Source: Deltaproteobacteria bacterium
GTDB taxonomy: Bacteria > Desulfobacterota > DSM-4660 > Desulfatiglandales > HGW-15
Direction: 5' to 3'
Assembly: GCA_016932235.1 (NCBI GenBank)
Contig: JAFGDF010000242.1
Location: 10,770 to 74,769, forward strand
Length of the DNA: 64,000 nt
Shown: positions 1 to 7,693 of the stretch, piece by piece
Layout: each line of letters starts with the position of its first letter
Position numbering within the stretch: position 1 is the stretch's first letter
Notes under the pieces: generated by a model
Seen by the model: the letters and a program-made list of their open reading frames with translations, nothing else
Databases searched by the model: none
What the model was told of the DNA's origin: nothing
Program-made: the position numbers and the translations under genes

Positions 1-179
1 CTGAACCAATGACCCGGATCTTCAATCTCGTACGTGTTTATCCAGGACTGGGTCAGGATCTTATTTATATCCACCTCTGGATGATATAGAGATATATAAT
101 CCACAAATATCTGTATGATTTTACTGTTATACAGGGGTTCATCAATCTTTGCCCCTGTTTTCTCTGGAGTAGGTTGCAT
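1..179 (-). CDS. N-terminal fragment of a sensor-kinase-like protein (runs off window)
   Basis: The minus strand opens with an ATG at 179 and stays open to the window edge, giving about 59 residues beginning MQPTPEKTGAK. The segment with KIIQIFVDYISLYHPEVD and ending EDPGHWF resembles the short N-terminal module I associate with PAS-type sensor histidine kinases of Desulfobacterota, in which a conserved GHWF follows a small helical region. No catalytic domain lies inside the window, so the kinase assignment is inference. It follows the PilZ gene on the same strand by about 92 bp and could be co-transcribed. No strong ribosome-binding site is visible before the ATG. Confidence 0.45.
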   Translation of the reverse strand, partial: MQPTPEKTGAKIDEPLYNSKIIQIFVDYISLYHPEVDINKILTQSWINTYEIEDPGHWF

Positions 180-271
180 TAAATCATATCAAATTCAAAG
201 GTGAACAGCATCATTCAGGTTGTCAAGCTTGGGTGAGGAAAACACGGGTTCAGGCAAAAGAGTACATATCC

Positions 272-2374
272 TTAATTTTTTTTAAAATAATTCATCCTGA
301 ATCTTTCATGCATATACTCCATGTATTCATTCCCATATTGCACATTCAGCACCCATAGTGTGTACAGTTTTTCAAAAGGGACATCATTTGCCCTGACATA
401 CTCGACCGGCGAGAAGAGCACCGGAACTCTGGTTATTTCAAACTCCCTTGTTAACTTTGAAATGGCAACCGAAAGCACATTCCAAGGCAGATCGGCGGAT
501 TTGACCACGATCACTGTAATCCCGCTCAATAATTCCGACAGGTTTATGCCGAGATCCGACTGGTTCATAATGAAAACGGCATGTAGATCACCGTTCTTTA
601 AAAGTGCGTAGGAATCGGATTTTCTCTTAAATCCCAGTCGCGCATATATTTTTTCAAGCGGCTCAGTACCGTTTGTTTGCTGGCCGATTCCTATCGCATC
701 GATAAGGAGACCGCCGGATATGTGTTTATAATGCCTTTTGAGATTCCAGATATCCATAGGTGAACTTTTTATAAGGATCCAACCTTCCGGAAGATTGCTG
801 TCAATAGAAAGTCTTGTATGCGGGAGGTAGGCAAAGATATCCGTTGAGCAGCCGTTCTTGTCATTTATCGCCTTTTCGAAACCGCCGAAGACCCTCTCCG
901 GGAATCTGTTCTCAGGTCTGAAATACGCCATCAGATAGTCCATTTTCGCTGAAGGCAGTCGATACATATCATTGATATAGTTAATGAATTGTTTTAATAC
1001 GATAAAACCTGTGCGCTTATTCCCTATGCCTTTGGCCGCATGATGCTGGACCATCCAGGTTCGTTCATAAGCTCTTAACATGGAGATATGACCAAAGACC
1101 TTGCCATTTATCTGGTAGGTAAAATGTTTGGCGATCTCAGGGTTTTCCTGGTACAATTTTCTGTATGTCTCCTTAAAACTATTCCTGTGGGACTGAATAA
1201 GCCTGTATTTTTTCGGATAAATAAATCCCGTTTCAAAAAAGAATTCCCAGAGGGCATCCATATCAAGTTCGTTCGCGATATAACTGTCGGGTTCTATGAT
1301 ATTACACAATATCTGTGTAAGGCTGCTATATGAATTAATATCCATATCAAGAATTGCAACTCCACATCTGACTTTATCGCTTTCTCGAATACAGTATATA
1401 ACCTGAGCAGTACAGATAATTTTAAGCGTGCCCGGGAATTGAATGTTAAGCCTGGGTATAACCATTCCAGGCATAAGGACGCTTTCGTCCGGCTCTTCAT
1501 ATACCAGAAATCCTGAAGTCGACATGTCTCTGCACTTGAGTTCAATCCTTTTATCCAGTATGGGATGATCAAAAACAAGATTTGGAGAAGGGAGAATCTC
1601 GAGACGAATAGTGCGTGGCTGCTTTTTTTTATATCTCTGAATCCTGTCATTTACAGGTGATAAAACGATTTCCATACTCTGATTTAGGCATTTTCTACGA
1701 ATGTATCTGCATCTCCCCGAAAAAACAACCTGCTGACTTTTCTTCAGACAAATATTTACAGGTTCATCAGTATTTAACCAGCGAAAAGATGAATGGGGAT
1801 CAGGATTAACAACGATCCGGAACCCAGCCGGATTAAAATCCACCATCTCGCCTTCAGCAAAAAAACCGTTCTGTGATACCTCGGCTATAACATTATTGCA
1901 TCTGTAACGCGTGTTTTCTCGCTGGCTTATATGGTAACTTTTTTCAGATAATCGAAGCGATATTCTGTCTCTGTTTATTTCAATGGCTTTGGATGGAGAG
2001 AGAATCAGGGACTTACCGTCATCAATTGCCAAATACTGAAACCGATACTGATCGAGTTTAAGATGTTCAAAATTATCATCGCACCAATGGCATGTGAGTT
2101 CTTCTGAAAGACATGGTTCAGGAACGATTCTTACTATAATACTCTCCTCATACCTTGGGTCAAATAACCAGGCCATCATGCACTGGTCCGTAAAATGTAT
2201 GTGATTGATGATATTAGTAAGGTTTTCTCTGTCTAACTCCCTGGTATGAACGCGAACGTCAATCAGATTCAGCTGTCTGAAAAGGGATGCGGGCAATAAC
2301 GGTTCTTCATCATGACTTTTCCTGTCTCTTTCGTTGAAACCATGCATGGCTTTTATCGGCAGTCCTATTTCCAT
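272..2374 (-). CDS. Double PilZ-domain protein with GNAT-like C-terminal region
   Basis: A 700-residue cytosolic protein with no signal peptide or membrane segment. Two PilZ-type c-di-GMP modules can be read. The first has an RxxxR-like motif (RENTRYR, about 152-158) but a degenerate second motif (DFNPAGF, about 179-185). The second starts near 250 (KKKQPRTIR) and has a canonical DxSxxG motif (DMSTSGF, about 283-289). The region from about 380 to 700 has a stretch containing GHISMLRAYERTWMVQH that looks like a GNAT/FeeM-type acyltransferase core, but no catalytic residue can be asserted. A c-di-GMP-responsive acyltransferase or effector is the best reading. The start ATG at 2374 follows a weak purine-rich region. 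The gene upstream on this strand is the MerR-PAS regulator, 207 bp away. Confidence 0.7.
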   Translation of the reverse strand: MEIGLPIKAMHGFNERDRKSHDEEPLLPASLFRQLNLIDVRVHTRELDRENLTNIINHIHFTDQCMMAWLFDPRYEESIIVRIVPEPCLSEELTCHWCDDNFEHLKLDQYRFQYLAIDDGKSLILSPSKAIEINRDRISLRLSEKSYHISQRENTRYRCNNVIAEVSQNGFFAEGEMVDFNPAGFRIVVNPDPHSSFRWLNTDEPVNICLKKSQQVVFSGRCRYIRRKCLNQSMEIVLSPVNDRIQRYKKKQPRTIRLEILPSPNLVFDHPILDKRIELKCRDMSTSGFLVYEEPDESVLMPGMVIPRLNIQFPGTLKIICTAQVIYCIRESDKVRCGVAILDMDINSYSSLTQILCNIIEPDSYIANELDMDALWEFFFETGFIYPKKYRLIQSHRNSFKETYRKLYQENPEIAKHFTYQINGKVFGHISMLRAYERTWMVQHHAAKGIGNKRTGFIVLKQFINYINDMYRLPSAKMDYLMAYFRPENRFPERVFGGFEKAINDKNGCSTDIFAYLPHTRLSIDSNLPEGWILIKSSPMDIWNLKRHYKHISGGLLIDAIGIGQQTNGTEPLEKIYARLGFKRKSDSYALLKNGDLHAVFIMNQSDLGINLSELLSGITVIVVKSADLPWNVLSVAISKLTREFEITRVPVLFSPVEYVRANDVPFEKLYTLWVLNVQYGNEYMEYMHERFRMNYFKKN

Positions 2375-2581
2375 TTCCGCCTCCTGATCTTGACAGCATA
2401 ATAAAAAGTCCCGAAACGACTTTTATGGCATTCTCGCTTTAGCTGAAATACAGCAAATTCAAATACTTCCGGATGACGGACCAGGTCCGGAGTGAAGGTG
2501 AGTGAAACTTTTTACGGCTTCATTGATTTTATCCATGAAGATTCCCTAGAATGAAACTAATCTGGATTACCGGTACTTTTT

Positions 2582-3406
2582 TCAGATCAAACGGTTAGAT
2601 GGTGCATAAACGAAAAGCATGCCTTCCTTGAAAAAGATAGTATAAACCCGATATCTTTCAGTGGAACCATCTTCTTTTAAGATATTTATCTGGGTGTCAC
2701 TTATTGTCCTTCCATGTGACGTGAGTACTTCGTCATAGATATTTTCGAGTACCATGGCCTCATTACGGGTAATACCCTTATAGAGTTTAGCCAGCCATGT
2801 TTTTGAGTATTTCATTTTTGCAAACGCCATGTGAAAGGAGACAAGATCCCGCCAGTTTTTAACATTCGAATGAAATTTCCAGTTGAAAAAGAAGCTGAAA
2901 ATATTTCTATTTTCATCAGATCCAGAGCGCCATACAATCTGATTCAGTATCCTGTTTTCAGCCCTGCTGTTTATCCACTCAAGTTCAAAATCAAAATTCA
3001 CGAGATATGCCGGGTATGAAATATCGTCAAGCGTAAGTTTAAGTTCTTCTTTAAATTTACATTCGTCCTCTTTACGATACTTGACTTTATCCCCTTTTTC
3101 TCCTTCGTGGGAGGGGGTTATTACATCCATTGTCCTTTCAGCAGGCGGATTAGCAAGAATATGTATGATTTCATTCATGGAGTTCCCTTGCTTCTTCATG
3201 GTCTTAACGTGTTCAATTCTTTCCATTACAGACTGAGGGAAATATCCGAGATTTTTGATCTTTGTGCCGCTGTTGACAGGTTTTCGAACAATTGGACGAG
3301 GAAGTATCCCCATCCTGATATAATTATTGAGAGTAGCTCTCGATATGCCAGTCTTTTCAAGAACCTCTTTGCTGCTTACGAAATGTTCAACTTCCTGGCT
3401 TAACAT
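2582..3406 (-). CDS. MerR-type HTH regulator with PAS/MmyB-like sensor domain
   Basis: A 274-residue transcription regulator. Residues about 10-75 form a MerR-type winged helix (SSKEVLEKTGISRATLNNYIR followed by a proline/arginine wing and GYFPQSVMERI). From about 128 the chain matches the PAS-like ligand-binding fold of MmyB-type regulators (YPAYLVNFDFELEWINS, then a helical region and a C-terminal strand set ending in VYAPSNRLI). The ligand is unknown. The usual MerR dimerisation helix is replaced by the sensor domain. It is divergently placed relative to the cupin gene at 3870 with a 460-bp AT-rich gap, so it may control itself and the 3870-6647 group. That regulatory link is inference. 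Confidence 0.7.
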   Translation of the reverse strand: MLSQEVEHFVSSKEVLEKTGISRATLNNYIRMGILPRPIVRKPVNSGTKIKNLGYFPQSVMERIEHVKTMKKQGNSMNEIIHILANPPAERTMDVITPSHEGEKGDKVKYRKEDECKFKEELKLTLDDISYPAYLVNFDFELEWINSRAENRILNQIVWRSGSDENRNIFSFFFNWKFHSNVKNWRDLVSFHMAFAKMKYSKTWLAKLYKGITRNEAMVLENIYDEVLTSHGRTISDTQINILKEDGSTERYRVYTIFFKEGMLFVYAPSNRLI

Positions 3407-3869
3407 AAATGAAAACCATAAGTTATACTGTCTAATTTAGCTATATAAATAGCTTAATAAGTGTTTTAATTTTTAACTTATAAATGCTTGAATGTCAAGA
3501 AAAAATATATTTGTATAATTTTTTTATCTGTATAATTTGACTGTTTATAATTCATAAGAAACGTATGCCCATTTCCCCGGTTGCATAGGATGTGAAAAAA
3601 CCAGGCAGGTGAATTCGGCGCAAATCACCCTGAAGGCCTTGTGGTAAAAACATGACCTTCTCTAATCGCCCTGCCCTTCTCACTGCCCATGCATTATTGA
3701 AGACCATATGGACACTTTTTCTTAGGGCCTGATAATCTTTTTTTGATGCGTCCATGTGCCTTTCTTTGACCTTGACACAATAAGCCAGATCACCTAGACT
3801 CCCTGACAGAAAGATATTAATTCTCAACCTTAACATTAACAACGCCACAAAACAGGAGGGCTTAATGCG
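3407..3869. other. AT-rich divergent intergenic region
   Basis: The first part (about 3407-3550) is very AT-rich and suits the promoter area of the minus-strand regulator. The second part holds the plus-strand promoter listed separately. A minus-strand open frame at 3552-3848 has no recognisable domain and no ribosome-binding site, and is not called. Confidence 0.5.
3772..3800 (+). promoter_or_regulatory. Sigma70-type promoter for the cupin gene
   Basis: TTGACA at 3772-3777 and TAGACT at 3795-3800 are separated by exactly 17 bp. The predicted start point lies about 60 bp before the ATG at 3870. A strong AGGAGG Shine-Dalgarno sequence sits at 3854-3859. A two-codon ATG-CGA-TGA frame at 3865 overlaps the real start and is probably incidental. 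Confidence 0.6.
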
Positions 3870-4274
3870 ATGAGCGATTCAAAGTATGCAAAATATATAT
3901 TGAAGGAACCCAAAGGGCTTTTACATGATGGAAAGGAGTTCGAAGGTTTTTTGGCGAGCCCCGAAAAAATAGGTCTTGACTGCCAGATATTATTTTCTGC
4001 GATAGTAAAAGAGAACCTTGAGGGGGATGAATCCGAGCCTCATGTGCATGATTTCCCTCATGTAATGTGCTTTTTTGGAAGCAACCCGCTGGACATCCAC
4101 GATTTTGATGCTGAAATCGAATTCTATATGGATGGAGAAAAACAGGTAATCGAAGCGCCCTCGATAGTAACTGTACCGGCAGGATTAGTCCATTGTCCTT
4201 TGATCTTCAAGCGAATCGGGAAACCGGTTATGTGGGTGGAAATTATGCTCACATCCCATTATGGCAGAAAATAG
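3870..4274 (+). CDS. Small cupin-fold protein
   Basis: A 134-residue single-domain protein. EPHVHDFPHVMCFFG (about 57-71) matches the first cupin motif, with the metal-binding HxH. IVTVPAGLVHCP (about 103-114) matches the second motif, with its single histidine. A metal-bound beta-barrel is likely; the substrate is unknown. The start is fixed by the AGGAGG sequence 10 nt upstream. It opens a plus-strand group followed by a pyruvate-kinase-C-like protein and an MFS transporter, which suggests metabolism of a small carboxylic acid (inference from context only). Confidence 0.65.
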   Translation: MSDSKYAKYILKEPKGLLHDGKEFEGFLASPEKIGLDCQILFSAIVKENLEGDESEPHVHDFPHVMCFFGSNPLDIHDFDAEIEFYMDGEKQVIEAPSIVTVPAGLVHCPLIFKRIGKPVMWVEIMLTSHYGRK

Positions 4275-4375
4275 CAAATATTTTTTTCAGTCCGTTTTTC
4301 ATTCAGCCAATAAAATTGAGACGGTCAAGATTAATTCTCTCTACCATTAATAACAAGCACGGAGGATTTTACCGG

Positions 4376-4963
4376 ATGGAATCAAAAATCACTTACTTTG
4401 AAGAGCCTGGAGGGCTTAATACCAACGAGGTTTTACTAATCGCCGAAGAACGCGCGAATGAACTTGGAATCGGGAAGATTGTAATAGCATCCAATACAGG
4501 CGATACGGCGGTTAAGGCCGTCAAGATTTTTAAAGGACGAAAGGTTATAAATGTAACTCACAGCGTGGGATTCAAGGAAAACAACGTCAGTGAATTCAAA
4601 GAGGAAAACAGGGCGATAATAGAAAGCGGCGGAGGTTGTGTGCTTACTGCTACCCATGTGTTCGGTGGCATAAGCCGCGCAATGCGTCAGAGTGAGATAC
4701 CAGGATGCGGCCAGACTTATGTCGTGGGTGATATCGCTGCCACTACCCTCAAATGTTTCGGTCAAGGCATGAAGGTTGTGGTGGAGATAGCCGCCATGGC
4801 AGCCGACGCGGGCCTGGTCCGGACTGACGAGGAGGTTATTTCTATCGCCGGAACCGGTAAATTGGGAGGAGGAAGTGACACTGCAATAGTGCTTCAACCC
4901 GCACATGCACATAATCTCTTTGATACAAAGATAAAGGAGATACTGTGCAAACCGAGACTTTAA
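4376..4963 (+). CDS. Stand-alone pyruvate kinase C-terminal-like protein
   Basis: A 195-residue protein consisting only of the pyruvate kinase alpha/beta (PK_C) fold, without the catalytic barrel. Readable features are ANELGIGKIVIASNTGDTA near the start, a glycine-rich ESGGGCVLTATH segment, and a closing GTGKLGGGSDTAIVLQPA. Such stand-alone PK_C proteins occur in many anaerobes and their function is not established. The ATG at 4376 is chosen because GGAGG lies 10 nt upstream. The frame is open further upstream to 4193 but that would overlap the cupin gene. It ends in HNLFDTKIKEILCKPRL and is followed by a 409-bp gap. Confidence 0.7.
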   Translation: MESKITYFEEPGGLNTNEVLLIAEERANELGIGKIVIASNTGDTAVKAVKIFKGRKVINVTHSVGFKENNVSEFKEENRAIIESGGGCVLTATHVFGGISRAMRQSEIPGCGQTYVVGDIAATTLKCFGQGMKVVVEIAAMAADAGLVRTDEEVISIAGTGKLGGGSDTAIVLQPAHAHNLFDTKIKEILCKPRL

Positions 4964-5372
4964 CACGAAAATAAACTTAATATTTATCTGCATGAAATTC
5001 AGCGTTATGTCTCAAGATCACGGCATGGAAGGCCACGAGTGTTTCGTAAATTTTATTCATTGATTAGCCTGCAGACATTCCGCTCCTGTTTTATCCCCCC
5101 TGTTGCAAGCCGGGCATCCATGACGCCAGCCATCGGACGTTAATCTGATGCCAATTGTCATGTAAAAATGGGATATGGAAAACCATCTTCTGTCAAGGGC
5201 ATGTCTCTGTTATCGTATCAAATGATCAATCACCCTGGCAGGGATTTCCTATTCAACCCGGGTGCATGTATCATGGAAGTTACCCAGTCAAGTTTATGCG
5301 CGATACCAGGATCCTGAAGCGCGAGATGGAACCAAGACTTGAACTGCTGCATAACAAGGAAGGCTCAATGAA
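4964..5372. other. Intergenic region without recognisable gene
   Basis: No supported gene, RNA or strong promoter was seen in these 409 bp. A 73-codon plus-strand frame at 5155-5376 has no known motif, no Shine-Dalgarno sequence, and overlaps the start of the transporter gene. Confidence 0.4.
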
Positions 5373-6647
5373 GTGATCGATGCGCAAAAGTCAAAACCGT
5401 TCTTCGGGTATATCGTAGCCGCCGCCGGATTCTGGATATGGTTTATTCTGTATGGGGCATATTGCACTTTCGGTGTCTTTTTTGTCCCTGTTTCCGCAGA
5501 ATTCGGATGGAGCCGCGCAGACACTTCCCTGGCTTTATCTTTGAACGGACTCATATCAGGGCTACTTTCCCTTATTATGGGCCTGTTGACCGATAAACTC
5601 GGGCCCAGGATTGTTGTCATCTTTTTTGGGTCTTTTTCCGGAATTGCCTATTTGTTACTTTCCCATACCACAACATTATGGCAATTCATCCTGTACCACG
5701 CCCTCTTCTCGAGCATAGGCATAAGCACAGTCAGCATTCCTATCATGGCCACGGTTTCCCGCTGGTTTATAAAGCGGCGCGGCTTGATGTCGGGCATTGT
5801 TCAATCCGGTCTGAGCATCGGGGGATTTATCATCCTGCCGGTTACAGGCTGGATCATTACAGGTTATGGTTGGCGGACGGCCTACGTTGCACTGGGAATC
5901 TTCACTCTTGCCGGCACAGCTCTTTCAGGCCTGTTCCTGCGGCGTGATCCACAGAGTATGGGACTATTTCCCGACAACGCCAGAGCAAAAAGTGACCCTG
6001 GAAACAAAAAATCAGCCGCTGAATTAACCCCTGCATCCCTCAGCGTAAGGCAGATATTTTTTACCAGCCAGTTCTGGGTTCTTGCCGGCCTTTATTTCTC
6101 CTTCGGTTTCTGCAGGTCGACCTTTATCACCCACATCGCTCCTCATGTTCAGGACCTTGGCTTCACACTTGCACAAGGAGCAAATGTCCTGGCAATCATC
6201 AATCTCTCAAGCATCCTGGGTCGTATTGCCATGGGCCGTTGCGGCGATGTTATGGGCATCCGTAAAGCTATGATGATAAGCTATACTGCTACCGTTGTGG
6301 ATATATTATGGGGTCTCTATACCAGGAGCCTATGGGGACTTTACTGTTATGCAGTGATATTCGGTTTCGGCTGGGGAGCTCAGGCGGTCTTGAGGTTCCC
6401 GGCAACCGTAGAGGCTTTTGGACTGCATTCAACAGGTTTTATTATGGGCATTCTGGGTGTATTTGAGAACGTCGTTGCAGCATCCGTAGGGATATGGATC
6501 GGCGGATATATATTCGATTCAGTCGGAAACTACTGGCCAATTTACTGGACCGGGCTTGTCATCTCTATCGTCGCAGTCATTCTTGCGAGCATGGTAAAGC
6601 CCCTGCCCTATTCTGAATCCTTTGCCAAACCCGAAGAATCGATATAG
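5373..6647 (+). CDS. MFS transporter, OxlT/monocarboxylate-like
   Basis: A 424-residue integral membrane protein with about 12 hydrophobic segments. The MFS signature between helices 2 and 3 is present (GLLTDKLGPRIVV, about 69-81), and the second-half counterpart is GRCGDVMGIRK. The W-rich first helix and overall length fit the oxalate/formate antiporter and monocarboxylate group. Substrate cannot be read from sequence. The start is a GTG at 5373, with AAGGAAGG about 10 nt upstream; an ATG at 5369 is in another frame and stops at once. With the cupin and PK_C-like genes upstream, an organic-acid transporter is a reasonable inference. Confidence 0.75.
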   Translation: MIDAQKSKPFFGYIVAAAGFWIWFILYGAYCTFGVFFVPVSAEFGWSRADTSLALSLNGLISGLLSLIMGLLTDKLGPRIVVIFFGSFSGIAYLLLSHTTTLWQFILYHALFSSIGISTVSIPIMATVSRWFIKRRGLMSGIVQSGLSIGGFIILPVTGWIITGYGWRTAYVALGIFTLAGTALSGLFLRRDPQSMGLFPDNARAKSDPGNKKSAAELTPASLSVRQIFFTSQFWVLAGLYFSFGFCRSTFITHIAPHVQDLGFTLAQGANVLAIINLSSILGRIAMGRCGDVMGIRKAMMISYTATVVDILWGLYTRSLWGLYCYAVIFGFGWGAQAVLRFPATVEAFGLHSTGFIMGILGVFENVVAASVGIWIGGYIFDSVGNYWPIYWTGLVISIVAVILASMVKPLPYSESFAKPEESI

Positions 6648-7022
6648 GTCTCCAATCTTTGTCTGGGCAAATGAATACAGAAAGGGGCTTGACAATAGAA
6701 ATCGAAATAGACTATTAGTCTGTCGAGTGTCAAAGAGTCGATCTTTTACTCCGCCATTCTCTCCATTTTACCCGCCCTTCACAAGAGCTGATGTGACCGT
6801 AAATTCATACAGAACCGATCCGGTCGCCGCGTTTATGGAGGCTGCCGTAAGACTCGGATGGGACGCATTTTTGATCGTACCGGTGGTGGTATCAAATATC
6901 GTCAAGCGATGGCAGATTGCCGCCGGTTGCGGAGTTGAAGTATCTTGGCATTCTTATCAAATTAAAAGAATTCAATCAGGAAAGATCTTGAACAATTCGT
7001 AAATCCAAATCGGGGCATAATA
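6648..7022. other. Leader region upstream of frdCAB
   Basis: No recognisable gene. A plus-strand open frame (6622-7002) overlaps the MFS 3' end and shows no domain. The region holds a TTGACA box at 6689-6694 and an inverted repeat listed separately, and so probably serves as the promoter and long 5' leader of the frd operon. Confidence 0.4.
6689..6721 (+). promoter_or_regulatory. TTGACA box plus palindromic operator candidate before frdC
   Basis: TTGACA at 6689-6694 is followed by a perfect dyad, AGACTA-T-TAGTCT, at 6709-6721. The dyad lies where the -10 region would sit (candidate -10 hexamers TAGACT or CTATTA give spacers of 13 or 17 bp). A repressor site overlapping the -10 is the simplest reading. 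The -10 is weak, so the promoter call is moderate. Confidence 0.4.
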
Positions 7023-7679
7023 ATGGCTATCGACACCACCATATATGTTCAATCACAAAAGGCTGTATCTGCATACCTGGACTGGCTTCAAATGCTCACG
7101 GGAGCAGGTTTGATCCTGTTTATGTGGAGTCATATGATCATGGTCGCAAGCGTGAATATAGGCGCAGATGTCATGAACGCGCTTGCGGTATTTCTCGAGC
7201 GGTATTACCTGGCTCAGGTCGGTGGTCCGCTGATCGGAGCGATCTTTCTGGTGCATTTTGTCCTCGCAGCAAGGAAAATCCCCTTCCGGATGGAACAACA
7301 GACCGCCATATGGAAGCACAGCAAGATGCTGCACCACCATGATACATGGCTCTGGATGATTCAGGCGGGGACAGCCATGATCATCCTCATTATGGGCGCG
7401 GCTCACATGTGGACTGTTCTCTCCGATCTTCCCATTAGGGCCCAGAAGAGTGCAGCCCGCATCCAGGGAGGCTTCTGGCTGGTATACTATCTGATCCTGC
7501 TGCCCATGATAGAGCTTCATGTCGGGATCGGATTTTACCGGATAGGGGTTAAATGGGGAGTTATCAAGCGACGCAACCGAACGTTCTTTAAACGATTTGA
7601 AAACATGCTGACATTGGTTTTCATTCTGATCGGATTGGTAACTATATTCAATTTCTATTTCATCGTGAAGGTTGGGTAG
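7023..7679 (+). CDS. frdC: Fumarate reductase/succinate dehydrogenase cytochrome b subunit
   Basis: A 218-residue membrane anchor with five hydrophobic helices, matching the Wolinella-type diheme cytochrome b family. Histidines suited to heme ligation sit in the helices: MWSHMIM (about 36-42), FLVHFVLAAR (about 76-85), GAAHMW (about 120-125) and IELHVGIGFYR (about 161-171). The protein anchors the FrdAB dimer and exchanges electrons with menaquinone at the membrane. It is first in the order C-A-B, 14 bp before frdA. In anaerobes of this kind the enzyme can run as fumarate reductase or, with reverse electron flow, as succinate oxidase in an oxidative pathway. The sequence alone does not decide between them. 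Confidence 0.88.
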   Translation: MAIDTTIYVQSQKAVSAYLDWLQMLTGAGLILFMWSHMIMVASVNIGADVMNALAVFLERYYLAQVGGPLIGAIFLVHFVLAARKIPFRMEQQTAIWKHSKMLHHHDTWLWMIQAGTAMIILIMGAAHMWTVLSDLPIRAQKSAARIQGGFWLVYYLILLPMIELHVGIGFYRIGVKWGVIKRRNRTFFKRFENMLTLVFILIGLVTIFNFYFIVKVG

Positions 7680-7693
7680 AGGGGTTTAATCCA

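Noticed and set aside
3552..3848. 98-codon minus-strand frame in the gap before the cupin gene
   Set aside because: No domain, no ribosome-binding site, and it overlaps the cupin promoter region.
4193..4375. Upstream extension of the PK_C-like frame
   Set aside because: It would overlap the cupin gene by about 80 bp, and a clear GGAGG precedes the ATG at 4376.
5155..5376. 73-codon frame before the MFS gene
   Set aside because: No motif or Shine-Dalgarno sequence, and it overlaps the transporter start.
6622..7002. 126-codon frame between the MFS gene and frdC
   Set aside because: It starts inside the MFS gene, has low-complexity Arg/Phe/Pro content at first, and matches no family I know; best seen as chance in the frd leader.
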